Below, piece by piece: positions 22,101 to 31,866 of a stretch of DNA of 38,199 nt (its first letter is position 1; every line of letters starts with the position of its first letter). Source of the DNA: Dissophora ornata (lineage: Eukaryota > Mortierellomycota > Mortierellomycetes > Mortierellales > Mortierellaceae); assembly GCA_025201705.1 (NCBI GenBank), contig MU616830.1, forward strand, positions 1-38,199, in the 5' to 3' direction. Position numbers and translations under genes: made by a program. The notes below the pieces were generated by a model. It was not told the origin of the DNA and searched no databases. It was given only the letters and a program-made list of their open reading frames with translations.

Positions 22101-23975
22101 TATCTGGGCGGAAATTCCTCAGCGGCGGAAGATCCCTAGTCAATACCCCTATATTGCGGAATCATTAACGCATTGGTGGGTTGCCAGGGACAATGACATT
22201 TTTAGAACACAAATCGGTAATCAATAGTTGTTACCCTGCAGGATCTGGACGCTGTCGTTTCCAGGATTTGGGTACTGCATCGTAAGAAGCGAGAATAAGG
22301 TCGCTCCGAGTCCATATATATCTGTCCTATGATCCATCCACGTCTCTGCTCGTCCCGTTTGCTCAGGTGCTAGGAACTGTAAGTGGTACTCGAGATAGCC
22401 AGGAATCTGCCACTCCACGATATTATTAGGCGCCCTTGCTCTCTCATGGCTAAGAATCTTGGAATGGGTAAAATCAAACAGCCGGAGTTTGGTGTCGTTG
22501 ATGTCCATGTTCCGCAGCAAGGAGTGTAGAACATGGGGTCCTCTCGGCGGTTCGGATGTCCTTGAAGCGGAGTCGTGCCCATTGTCTTCGTGTTGATGTG
22601 AAGAGTCTCCTTCTGATCTCCATGGTCCGACATCAGCCTTGGCTGGCATCCAATGCAGCGTTGTCGGGCATATCGCCAAGTGTGCTAGGTTTGCCTGTAG
22701 GAGTGCTTCCAGAATACACGCAGCCTTCAGAGCAAAGATCAGAAAGGTACGCACGTCCAGGAAAGGCGAGCCGAGGTTCTTCTTTTCTTGAGTCTCTGGG
22801 CTATTCAAACCATCGATGCCTTCCAGTCCCATGAATTGATGGTGAGTATGCGACAGTAGGTTTGGACCAAGCCTCTCCAAGATGAGGATCGACATGTCCT
22901 CTGGCTCCATATCGATGAAATCCTCGACAACTCTGTTGAAATACTTTTCGGTTTCAACACTTCCAGTCTCATACAATGCCTTCTTCATGCCCGGCTTTAA
23001 ATGACATTTCCGGCTAGAGGCGTTTCCAGCTATTGTTGATTCAGTGGCGCACATGTCCATCTCGCCCTCCTCTTGCTTTGTCGCGTTGCCAGTACTGGAC
23101 TGGGGTGTCGAATTTGTATCTGGGATGAAGCGGGCATTGGAAATCTGAAGCCGCTTTAAAATACGATATTCGTGCTGGAGAAGTACACGGGATTGGTGCA
23201 GCTTTCCGGTAATTGGAACGCCATCCGAAAGTCGTCTGCCCATCATGAGGCCCATGTTTCCAGCTTGCGATCCTCCCATAAACTCGTATCCTGCTAGCCG
23301 TGGAGGAACAAACGCGCGACTACTTGTGTACGACGGTGCTCTGTATGGGTTATGGTAGATGGACTCGTCCTTGATCGGCAACGGCGGCTGGGGGTTCAGA
23401 TGAAATGATCCTGGGAGTGTAGAGGACTGAGAAGAATAGGGTCCAGAAGTTCTGCTAGGATGGGATGCTGTCGTATGGTCATTCCCCCCAGATCTGGGCG
23501 CAGGACCCAAGACGCTGCCTGCAGTAAGCGCCGATTGGATGGAAGTGCTGTATAATGAGACAGGGGCTCGCACCCTAGTTGCTATTGTGACTGGAGGGGC
23601 AATTGATATTGAAGAAGGTGTCGCAGCTAGAGCCGACGGGCCGGCAGCGCACCCCCTGAGTACGGGGCCGGCGGGAGCCATTGAGGGCATCAAGCTTGAT
23701 GTTGCTGTTGTGGAGATAGACGAGGGCTGTGAATATGGCTTGTAGAACCATTGGGATGTATTAGTGGCGCTGGGGCCGTCTGTTTTGACAGCAAGATTTT
23801 CTTGCGGCACGCTAGTTTCTGGAATAGGGTTGTCTGTCGAGGGAGAGACTGCGGACCGGGGGAAGTGGGATGACATGGCGGAGCTGGCGCTAAAGGGAGA
23901 TTGATCAGCATCGATGTTGTTTGCATTGTCGCTGTTGGATGCGGTGAGGTGGGGCAGCTCTTGACTAGTCGACAT
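13140..23975 (-). CDS. Group-X-type hybrid histidine kinase, 13 exons, ~3200 residues
   Basis: Exons 23975-22235, 22148-22057, 21972-21889, 21802-21396, 21285-19150, 19064-18894, 18772-16607, 16519-16331, 16225-16020, 15918-13884, 13760-13649, 13505-13335 and 13232-13140 keep frame throughout. Order: Ser/Thr/Pro-rich N-terminus (1-~255); protein-kinase-like domain (~255-680) with LFDF and LAPEQTGR; AAA-type ATPase with Walker A GPSGVGK (769-775) and Walker B LIDD (~898-901); a long helical region; GAF (~2034-2184); PAS (~2196-2310); HisKA with MSHELRT (phospho-His ~2325); HATPase with NLIGNAIKF, DQGIGM and GTGLGLS; a degenerate receiver (~2622-2885); and a terminal receiver with VLVAEDD, phospho-Asp ~3112 in FDHHMPIMDG and the Lys of YMTKPL. 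This architecture matches fungal group X kinases (S. pombe Mak2/Mak3, Candida Chk1), which sense oxidative stress and feed an Hpt protein. It has no membrane segment, so it is probably cytosolic. The start is ATG 23975; a longer model is not supported. The kinase-like domain lacks the catalytic HRD Asp. Confidence 0.93.
16241..16262. repeat. GA/TC dinucleotide microsatellite inside an intron of the histidine kinase gene
   Basis: Eleven GA units in the intron between exons 8 and 9. On the coding strand it forms the CT-rich pyrimidine tract close to the 3' splice site (TTTGATAG acceptor), so length changes could affect splicing right after the H-box codons. Confidence 0.85.
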
Positions 23976-25439
23976 CAATGCAGAGGCGAATCAGGCAGTG
24001 ATGGCTATAATTGCTAGTGATGAATGGGATGAGGGAAGGGGGGCGATGGTGATGCGACAGATGTCGAGCTGTCGGTCGTGTAGGAGAGGGTATCGAGGTT
24101 CAAGGTTGTGCAAGGTCGGAGGATTATTTCGATAAAGGTGGCAAAAAGAGGAGGGGGAGAACGTTTTGGAGGGAGAATGTGATGGGCGTAGGAAGAGAGA
24201 ACCAAGTAATATTATCGACTGTTCCGGGTGCATGGCACCTGCGTCCACAGCATCTCCATGTCTGCACAGATGCATCCCTGATCCGCCCTGATTTGTCGAA
24301 AGATAGCATTTGCCCGATGTGTGCGAGCCCATCTCTGTTTCGCTCCGCCCTGGGCTCCGCTCGTTGCCGTTGGTCGCTGTTGGTTGCGGTGGATTGCTGG
24401 CCACTAATATCACAGCGTCCATCTGTTACTGCATGACCAGCAAAAGGGATCGACGGACAGACCTTCATCCCCCAGAGTACGCCCAGTCCTGCTCCGTGCG
24501 CGATCCACCAGCCATCGAGCATGAACATACAAACATTCAAAGTGCACAATGCTGCCAGTCAGCACGACCAACCATCCGGACGATAGATCTAGGCCCGGAT
24601 CATCGAACAAAGTGTCATAGCTCGCGGTAATAGCTCGCGGGCCAATGATGTGCCTTTCAGGTCCAACAGTCGCGTTTTGCTGGGCAAGAACATTGTGCAT
24701 GAACGACAGCACAGCCTTTCTTCCCAATCTTCCCATTCCATCTTTCCTCCTGTGTAGTGGGGGATGACTGCTCTGTTCCTGCACGCACTAAAAAAGGGAC
24801 TCCTCCTTGTCCAGCTACTTTGGGGTCGGATGCAATCATCAGCTCCCGCCTTCCAGTTGTTACGAAGTAGCAACGTGGCTCTGCTAGCGCGCAAGACATG
24901 CTGCGCGAAGCGAGAGTCCCGCTGACAGAGACGGCTACGGTCTGCGGACAGACGGTATGCAAAGGAAAAGATGCACACAGATGTGAGAAGAAAAAACAGA
25001 GCGCATGAGGCACAGGGAAGACCTTTCAGTGGCATACAGTAGTTGAGCATGGCAAGGCATGGCCAAGGGGGAGAGAACGAACGGTGGGAAGCACAGTGTG
25101 CAGAGATCAACAAACGCGGGATCGAGAGAAGGAACTCGCGTCCAAATAAGGTAACGATAGAAAACACTCGAACTATTCAACCTGTGCGTGTCCAACTTGG
25201 ACCATGTTTTCAAGATGAGAGAGCCACGCAAGCGGCTGACTTGAGTACTGCGGGAGAGAGCCCCAAAGGGAAAGCATCATCGTATGCAGTGCTCCTGTGA
25301 CGGACTACTCGCTTGGGAAGTGAGAGCCTCAGCAAACAGCAGGTCGTCTTCTCTTCTCTGCCTTTATTTTTACTCTTCTCTTCTTTAATCCACTTTGTCT
25401 AATCACAACACCCTCCAACTCCATTTCATTCCATCCACA
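23976..25439. other. Divergent intergenic region between histidine kinase and M28 peptidase genes
   Basis: About 1.46 kb with no convincing gene; the longest open frame (minus, ~24589-25167) has no domain and no splice support. The last ~90 bases before the peptidase ATG are CT-rich (25350-25439), a usual strong-promoter leader in fungi. It probably holds both promoters. Confidence 0.5.
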
Positions 25440-27238
25440 ATGAAGCTGCAATCCCTCCTCCTCATTTCCTTGGCCTCCGCTGCCATGGCCGCCCCCTCCT
25501 GGTGGGAGCAGTGGACTATCAAGAAGCACGAGTCGGCCATTACTGTCGACGACGACCAGCGCCTTGTCCAGACTGCTGAGGACAAGGCTCCCTTCTGGAC
25601 CTCAGAGAAGGAGCGCTTCAGCATGCTCCGCAACAACATCCACTACATGGATGTCACCGACACCCAGGATCTGGGCACTAACCGCGTTTCGGCTCTTGGC
25701 AAGAACAGTAAGTGTGCGATCTGGTTGATTCTTGGAGTTTCCCGTCCCCCAGCGGTGAATTCCTCCCTTCCTCTGTCTCTTCCAGCACCCCGCATTTCGA
25801 TTGGGTGTGGAGGTGAGCAGCTGATACTGAAGCCGTTGCAGTAAATGGAATGCTGACAATCCCACGCTATTTATTCCAGCCTTGCCAACTTCCGCAGTCC
25901 ACCAGGACAAGGTCGCGCGCTACATTGACCTGCTGTCGACTGCCAACATGGAGGTTGCCCTTACCGAGTTCACAAAGTTCCATACCCGCTACTACAAGAG
26001 CGAGACTGGCCACCAATCCGCTCAATGGCTCTACAAGCAGATCAGTGACTTGATTGAGGAGACTGAGGAGGACTCCGATGTTAGCATCCGCAAGTTTGAG
26101 CACAGCTGGAGGCAATTCTCCATTATCGGTAACGTCATAAAATGGAGACTACTTGGGTCATACTTGACTCCACGAAAAGCAAAAGTAACACCAAACAAAG
26201 GAACTACATAAGACTAACCCACTTCCTTGACTCTTGCTTTATATAGCTCGCTTCGAAGGCAGGAATGAGTCGCTTACCAACGAGCCCGTAATTGTCGGTG
26301 CCCATCAGGACTCTGTCAACATGTGGTTGCCCCAATTGCGTTCTCCTGGAGCCGATGACGATGGTTCCGGTACCGTTACCATCTTGGAGGTCTTCCGTGC
26401 CCTTGTCAGTACTGGCTTCCGCCCCCACCGCCCCGTCGAGTTCCACTGGTACTCGGCTGAGGAGGCAGGTCTTTTGGGATCGCAGGATGTTGCCAAGAGC
26501 TACGAGAAGAAGGGTGTTGAGGTCCTTGCCATGATGCAGGTAATAATCGACGTGTACCATTTCGCCTCTGCGATCAGGCTGCTCTTATTCTTCTCATCAT
26601 TCGCTAATTTTTTCTATTGCAATAGAACGACATGACTGGATACGTTGGCCCCAAGACTGTCGAATCCTACGGCATTGTTGTCGACTATGTCGATGAAGAG
26701 CTGACCGATTTGCTCAAAGTACGTATAGTACCATTCGGGGACTAAGAACAAAAAGAAAAGGCACACGCAGCGAACTGATGAGGGCTACCACAATTGTTTG
26801 CATTTGCTTGTTAGATCTATGCTGAGGTGTACGGTGATATCCCTGTTCACGAGACCAAGTGCGGCTATGCCTGTAAGAATCACTTTGTATGTGATATCTA
26901 GAAGGTGATATGTTCAGTATCCTAGAAGTGACTAACCCGCCTTTCGTTTAAATTGCAGGCTCTGACCACGCCTCCTGGGCCAAGGCTGGGTACCGCTCTT
27001 CCTTTGCGATCGAGGCTGAATTCAGTGAAACCAGTATGTATTTCGAAAAACGGTCAATCACAATTCTTACGCATGGATTTTCCTGCTAATCACCTGTTGT
27101 CGTGTTTTACTAGGCCCTTACATCCACACCGCCAACGACGACATCTCGCACATCAACTTTGACCACATGAAGCAGTTTTCCAAGCTGGCCCTTGGTTTCG
27201 CTGTCGAGCTCGGCTATTATAAGGGCGAAAAGTTCTAA
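25440..27238 (+). CDS. Secreted M28 leucine aminopeptidase, 7 exons
   Basis: Exons 25440-25707, 25880-26128, 26247-26539, 26626-26718, 26815-26872, 26959-27033 and 27114-27238 give 386 residues in one frame. A signal peptide is clear at the start ([17 protein letters not shown], cut before APSWW). A propeptide region follows, then the M28E catalytic domain. The di-zinc site is visible: His and Asp in GAHQDSVN, the bridging Asp in GADDDGSG, the Glu pair in EEAGLLGSQ, Asp/His in CSDHASW, and the last His in [11 protein letters not shown]. Two Cys (CGYAC) can form the disulfide usual in fungal Lap1-type enzymes. It removes N-terminal residues, preferably Leu, from peptides outside the cell, probably for nitrogen supply. 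Length and motifs match secreted fungal leucine aminopeptidases closely. The first intron is the longest (172 nt). Confidence 0.95.
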
Positions 27239-27321
27239 AAGGCTCTTGCTTTCTTCTGTCGCTCCTAGTCAGTCTACTGTGTTTGATATGATCTAGGCGA
27301 CACCACAACCTGTTATATGAA

Positions 27322-27327
27322 AATAAA
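27322..27327 (+). terminator. AATAAA polyadenylation signal of the M28 gene
   Basis: AATAAA 84 bases after the stop codon. The convergent HTH gene stops only 130 bases further on, so the two 3' untranslated regions probably overlap. Confidence 0.65.
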
Positions 27328-27456
27328 AGCAACGGCTCCCAGTGAGGATTTGCATTCACTTTCCTTTTGTTGACGGGGGATGGTTCTTTTGGCTCTTTTT
27401 ACTTTATAAGGAAGAAGGAAGTGCTACTGTGCTAGAAACCAAGCGAGCATATAATC

Positions 27457-28738
27457 CTAGTACTGCTGGGGTACATGCGGTGGTGCCCGCCCCTGACCTG
27501 TGTCTGACATTAGGAGCTCCTGGATACCTCCAACACTGCTTTGCCTCGGCCCCTCCATCTGGAACTCGCTGACGACGTTCATCTCTGTTCCCTCTACGTG
27601 GAGAGGTCCCACTGGCTTTGGATTTACTTTGGAACGCTTTTTGACCTTCCATGTATGTGTTGTTTTGGGTGCAGGTTGTCCTATTGTGTCAGGCGTAAAT
27701 GCGTTATAAAAAATCAAGCAATAGTCAACTCGTCCTGCTGTCTTTGTGAGTGTTGCAAGATTTACACTCACCTTTATCCCAGCGCAGGCCGATCCGGATC
27801 ATGTCGCGTCTCAACGTTTGTGGCAGGACCTCGATCCCATAGTCGCTCTTCAGTGCTTCCCGAATACGGCCAGCAGAGATTGTTTTGCCCTCTGCTTCAT
27901 GTCTCTTGACAACCTCCATGATTTGGGTCGCGTAGTTGTCGTTTAAAACCTTTGGTCTTCGACCACGATTGGTGTTTTTGGCAATGATATCATCTATCCT
28001 GTTAGTTCTTGAGAAATGAATTGCTCTTTGGGCAGTACGAATTCCAACCCCGGTGATCGCCGCCAGCTGGTTGCGGGGTCCTTCTCCAAGGCTTCGTCTC
28101 CATTCTTTGGGTGATTTCATCAAGTAACGGTAGACCTGGATGAGGATGCAGTACTCATTCCTGCGCACATCGCTTTGGTCCCGCTTAAGAGTCTCGTCCG
28201 TAATGCAAGCAGAGTTGGCGTCGAAAGGATCATTGGGCATATCTCCTTCACTTTCCGCCATCTCCTCCTCCTCGTCGTCCTCCTCCTCGTCATCGCTGTC
28301 ATCGCGATGACTAGTGCCCCGTTTTGTTGATCGAAGATACGACCTCTGCTGCCGTAGCGTTTGGTGAAGCTTTGGTGGCGCTCGTGACTCTTGTTGGGGC
28401 GATTGCAGAAGTTGTTGCTGGTTTACGTGCAGTGGTTGTGGCCCTGGCTGTGGTTGTAGCCCTGGTTGTGGTTGTAGCTCTGGTTGTGGTTGTAGCTCTA
28501 GTTGTGGTTGTAACCCTGATTGTGACTCTGGTAGTGGCGACGGCAATGTTACTGTTGCATGGAATGGGGGTTGGAGTTTTGCGGCGCCAATGTCTTGAGT
28601 CTGAGCCTGCTGCATAGCAGCCTCAATAGCCTGCAGAGCCTGGATCTTGGCGTCTACAGTGTCGCTGCTGCGGACCTGTATGTCCTGTAAGCCCGCAATA
28701 GTGGCCTCGATCGTACTCTCATTGTTGCTGTGGTCCAT
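27457..28738 (-). CDS. Tc1/mariner-like HTH DNA-binding protein without DDE domain
   Basis: Two exons (28738-27772, 27680-27457) join in frame to 396 residues; the intron has a GTGAGT donor, CTGAC branch and AATAG acceptor. The N-terminal half is Gln/Pro-rich with a hexapeptide repeat, then a Glu/Asp-rich block (EEEDDEEEEM) follows. About residues 200-320 carry two helix-turn-helix-like parts: NQLAAITGVGIRTAQRAIHF, then a RGRRPKVL linker (AT-hook-like GRRP), then KTISAGRIREALKSDYGIE with LPQTLRRDMIRIGLRWDKG. This order (HTH, GRPP-like linker, winged HTH) is that of the DNA-binding half of Tc1/mariner transposases. The next exon is a short polar tail, not a DDE/D catalytic domain. It may be a domesticated transposase turned DNA-binding protein, or a family of similar design. 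The first in-frame codon upstream is not ATG, so ATG 28738 is chosen. Confidence 0.75.
28426..28515 (-). repeat. Five 18-bp tandem repeats coding a Leu-Gln-Pro-Gln-Pro-x hexapeptide
   Basis: Five copies of an 18-base unit (CTGGTTGTGGTTGTAGCT on the plus strand) encode [GE]LQPQ[PL] on the minus strand. The two central copies are identical. Confidence 0.9.
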
Positions 28739-29399
28739 GGAGATGTGTGAATTCACGGATGGTCAAACAAGTGGTGCGGTGATTTTTTTTATTGCACTCT
28801 TTTCTGAGCCAAAAGTATCCCACCGTTCTTATGCGGGCCGTACGTCAGCATCGGGTCTCCGTTGAGCGTGAATTCCTGGGTGGTGCGCGCACCTCGATCG
28901 ATTCTTGTGCAATAGCGTCGCAGCGCCGACTCAAAATCGGGAGTAATTGCGGTCGTGCTTTTAGCGCGGTTTCGCTGTTTTCCAACCGTTGCAAAGGCAT
29001 CAATCATCCCTGTTATTGTTATTGTTCCTCATCCTTGTCCTTGATCCTCTTCCATCCCTTTGCCACCGCATCCGTCCCTCGCCTTGCTCCATCTCCATCC
29101 CACGCTCCCATCTCCATTCCATCACCCAGTGACCCGCCCCTCAGGCACACGCTTACTCTCATTCTGTCTCTCTCGCCACCTTTCCTCCTTCCTCTCTCTT
29201 TCTGTCTCGCTCATTCACTCGCTCTTCAGCTTGCGCCCTCTCCACACTCCCGCGCTTATTCTTCATTGCAACAACGCATTTCCCCGTTGGAGCGTCTCCC
29301 AAATCTTGCCATCATCTGCAGCCTTTCTCTATAGATACATCTCCATCCTCGCCGTGTACACTACTATCCCTCTATTATTTAATCTAATATATACACACC
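28739..29399. other. Divergent promoter region of HTH protein and aspartyl protease genes
   Basis: 661 bases between two start codons facing away from each other. The right part (~29050-29340) is strongly C/T-rich on the plus strand, as is common in fungal leaders. No gene is supported in it. Confidence 0.55.
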
Positions 29400-31800
29400 A
29401 TGAAGCGACCCAGCTCCTGTCGGTGCTATTGCATGCTCCTCCTCATGGTCCTGCTACCAATCGCAGTAACGGCCAAACTACGCAGGTATAATTACAACCT
29501 GTCCATGGTTCCCGACCGTCATGGATGTAGGAGGGAATGTCTTCTCTTGTGATTTTTTTCCCATCATAAACCGGTTTGTTGTGTATTTGCGACATCGTTA
29601 TTATTAGAATCCCTGTCCAGCAGTGGCCCGGTGCAAGTCCAAGGTCATCACGGGAGCTTCGCGCCCACCATGAATCCAGGGTTGCGTTTATGTCCAAGTT
29701 GCAAGCCCTCCACAGTGTCCGCAACAACCTCACCTCAACATCATCCTCAGCATCATCCACAGAAACAGGGAACCTTTCAACAAAAACAACAAAAACAATA
29801 ACAACAACAACAATAATAGCCACTTCTACACCCACACCGACCCAGAAAGCACTCGTTGAAGACAGCCTCCTTGAAGCACCATCAGCATCCTCCAAGAAAC
29901 GAGAGTTTGCAAATCTATCCGAAACAGACACCAATACCGTCTCGAATCTAGACAGGATCGAACAGGAACTGCAGGAACTAGAAAAGCTGCACAAGCGAGC
30001 ATTTGTAGGGGTGGCGCCCGTCCGGGGTAACTCACTAGATACACAATGGGTGGCAGCCATGCTCGTAGGATCACCGGCACAAGAGTTCTCCGTCGTGTTT
30101 GATACAGGGAGCAGCGACCTCTGGGTCTCGTCAACGAGCTGTCAGTCTGCGACCTGTATGACTCTTCGCCGGTTCAACCCTTCACGGTCAAGGTAAAAAA
30201 AAAAAAAAAAAGTTCAAGACCCTTTATTTCATTTAATGCAGGAATGCCAATGGATGCAGGAACAAGCAGGAATTCGACCAGGATAATTAAACCCCTCATA
30301 TTGGAGAGTGAACGATACACATATGTTCCTTTTGCCAATACCGTCCGTGTAATGTGTCCAAGGGAAGAGCCATGTTGCAACCTCGCTATCTCTCTTGTTT
30401 TGAGAGCAATTGCGCACCAGCTGGACAATATCTGGATGATTGGCTACGACCGCTGGCAGGATGTGCGATGTGGTTGGATAATCCACCGACAACCTATGCT
30501 CGTGTTTGGTCAATTTGCCAATTGCGTTTCGTGCAACCAACATTTCTTGCTTTCACTTACGTATGTTGCACATACGCTCTACGCCGAATTATATAGCACC
30601 TTCCAGCAGGACGGTCGATCATGGTCTATCAACTATGCAGACAACTCATGGGTTTCAGGCGTGCTTGGGATCGATGATGTGACAGTAGCAGGCATCCCGA
30701 TTAGCGATCAGACCTTTGGTATGGCCACTGTCAACTCAGGATCGACCGCGGCTGCAGGAGTCGACGGCATTATGGGCCTAGGCTTTGACTCGAATTCAGA
30801 AATGGGCAGTACGTATTTTTGCGAGGCTTCCTGCTGGAATGCTTTCCGGGATCCGCTTCTAACGCTTACGATGCTGACTACCTTCTCTTGACAAAAAAAA
30901 ATCTTTTCAGATGTGAAGACGCCGGTGACGAATATGGTTGTTCAGAACCAAATTGATCAGGCAATTGTCTCAGTGTGGCTCAATAAAGCCGTGGATCAGG
31001 ATGCAAGCTTGTCTGACGGCGGCGAATTCATATTTGGTGGCGTCGACCCATCGCTTTACACAGGGTCAATCACCTACGTCCCCGTGACTTCGTCCAAGGA
31101 ATGGCAAATATCTGTTGACCAACTTTTTATTGGGCGCAAGGAACTTTCGCTCTCCAGCTCTGCGTCTTCAGCCATTGTTGATACAGGATCGTCCTATATT
31201 CTCTTCCCGGACTATCTCGCCACGGCGTTCCATCGAGCAATCCCTAATTCACAGTACGACAGCAAGTTAGGATGGCTGATTCCTTGTTCGCTCGCAAACT
31301 CGAGGACTGTAGGAGACTTGGCATTTGTGCTGGCAGGACAGAAATTCAGTGTTCCGATTTCAGACATTGTGATTCTGAAGTCCGAGTACAATGGGTATTG
31401 CCTGAGCGCGATCGATTCTTGGCAGGAGCTAGCGGGGCATGGATCTCAATCCGTACGTGTCTTCCTGTACTGCTGTCCTTATGAATTATGAGCTGAATAA
31501 CACGTGTCTCCGTTAGTGTCTCTGACAAATGCCGCCTCCTTTTGTTGCCTCTCTTTTTTCTCCAAACAGGGCATATTGCTAGGGGATCTCTTTATCAAGA
31601 ACCAATACGTGGTGTTCGACTATAGTAAGCCGCAGATTGGATTTGCGACCAAGGTTGATACTGCGCCAAGTGGCATCGGTCTCAATGCCAAGAGTACCGC
31701 GGGAGCCGGGCTAAGGCAAATGATGGAAGCGAGTCGTAAGACCCAAGTACACATGCTGGCCATGGGCATGGTCGCATCTGCGTTGGTGTCTTTGCTCTAG
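29400..31800 (+). CDS. Secreted pepsin-type aspartyl protease (A1) with C-terminal anchor signal, 5 exons
   Basis: Exons 29400-29485, 29608-30192, 30597-30808, 30911-31452 and 31570-31800 give 551 residues in one frame. A signal sequence (core MLLLMVLLPIAVTA, residues 12-25) is followed by a propeptide with a Ser/Thr-rich stretch and a Kex2-like site (LHKR before AFVGV). The first catalytic Asp is in FDTGSSDLW (~195), the flap Tyr in INYADNSWVSG, and the second Asp in IVDTGSSY (~385). The C-terminus ends in a hydrophobic tail (MLAMGMVASALVSLL) after a small-residue stretch, which suggests GPI anchoring as in yapsin-like proteases. It should cleave proteins at the cell surface or in the medium. 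Oddity: the second intron is 404 nt long and begins with a ~17-A run, unlike the ~100-nt introns around it. Confidence 0.92.
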
Positions 31801-31841
31801 AAAAAGTGCACTAAAAAATAGAAATAATAATAATACTTTCA

Positions 31842-31866
31842 GCCCTTCGATGGTGCATCGAAGGGC
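31842..31866 (+). other. Perfect 10-bp-stem hairpin just after the protease stop codon
   Basis: GCCCTTCGAT, five loop bases, then ATCGAAGGGC: a perfect 10-bp stem 42 bases downstream of the stop codon, in the presumed 3' untranslated region. It could act in mRNA 3' processing or stability. A function is not shown by sequence alone. Confidence 0.8.

Noticed and set aside
24589..25167. 192-codon open frame on the minus strand, Cys/Leu/Arg-rich
   Set aside because: No domain, no splice signals, Cys-rich composition typical of chance frames, and it lies in a promoter region.
28324..28617. Val/Ala-rich plus-strand frame resembling a membrane protein
   Set aside because: Artefact of the 18-bp repeat that encodes the Gln/Pro repeat of the real minus-strand gene.
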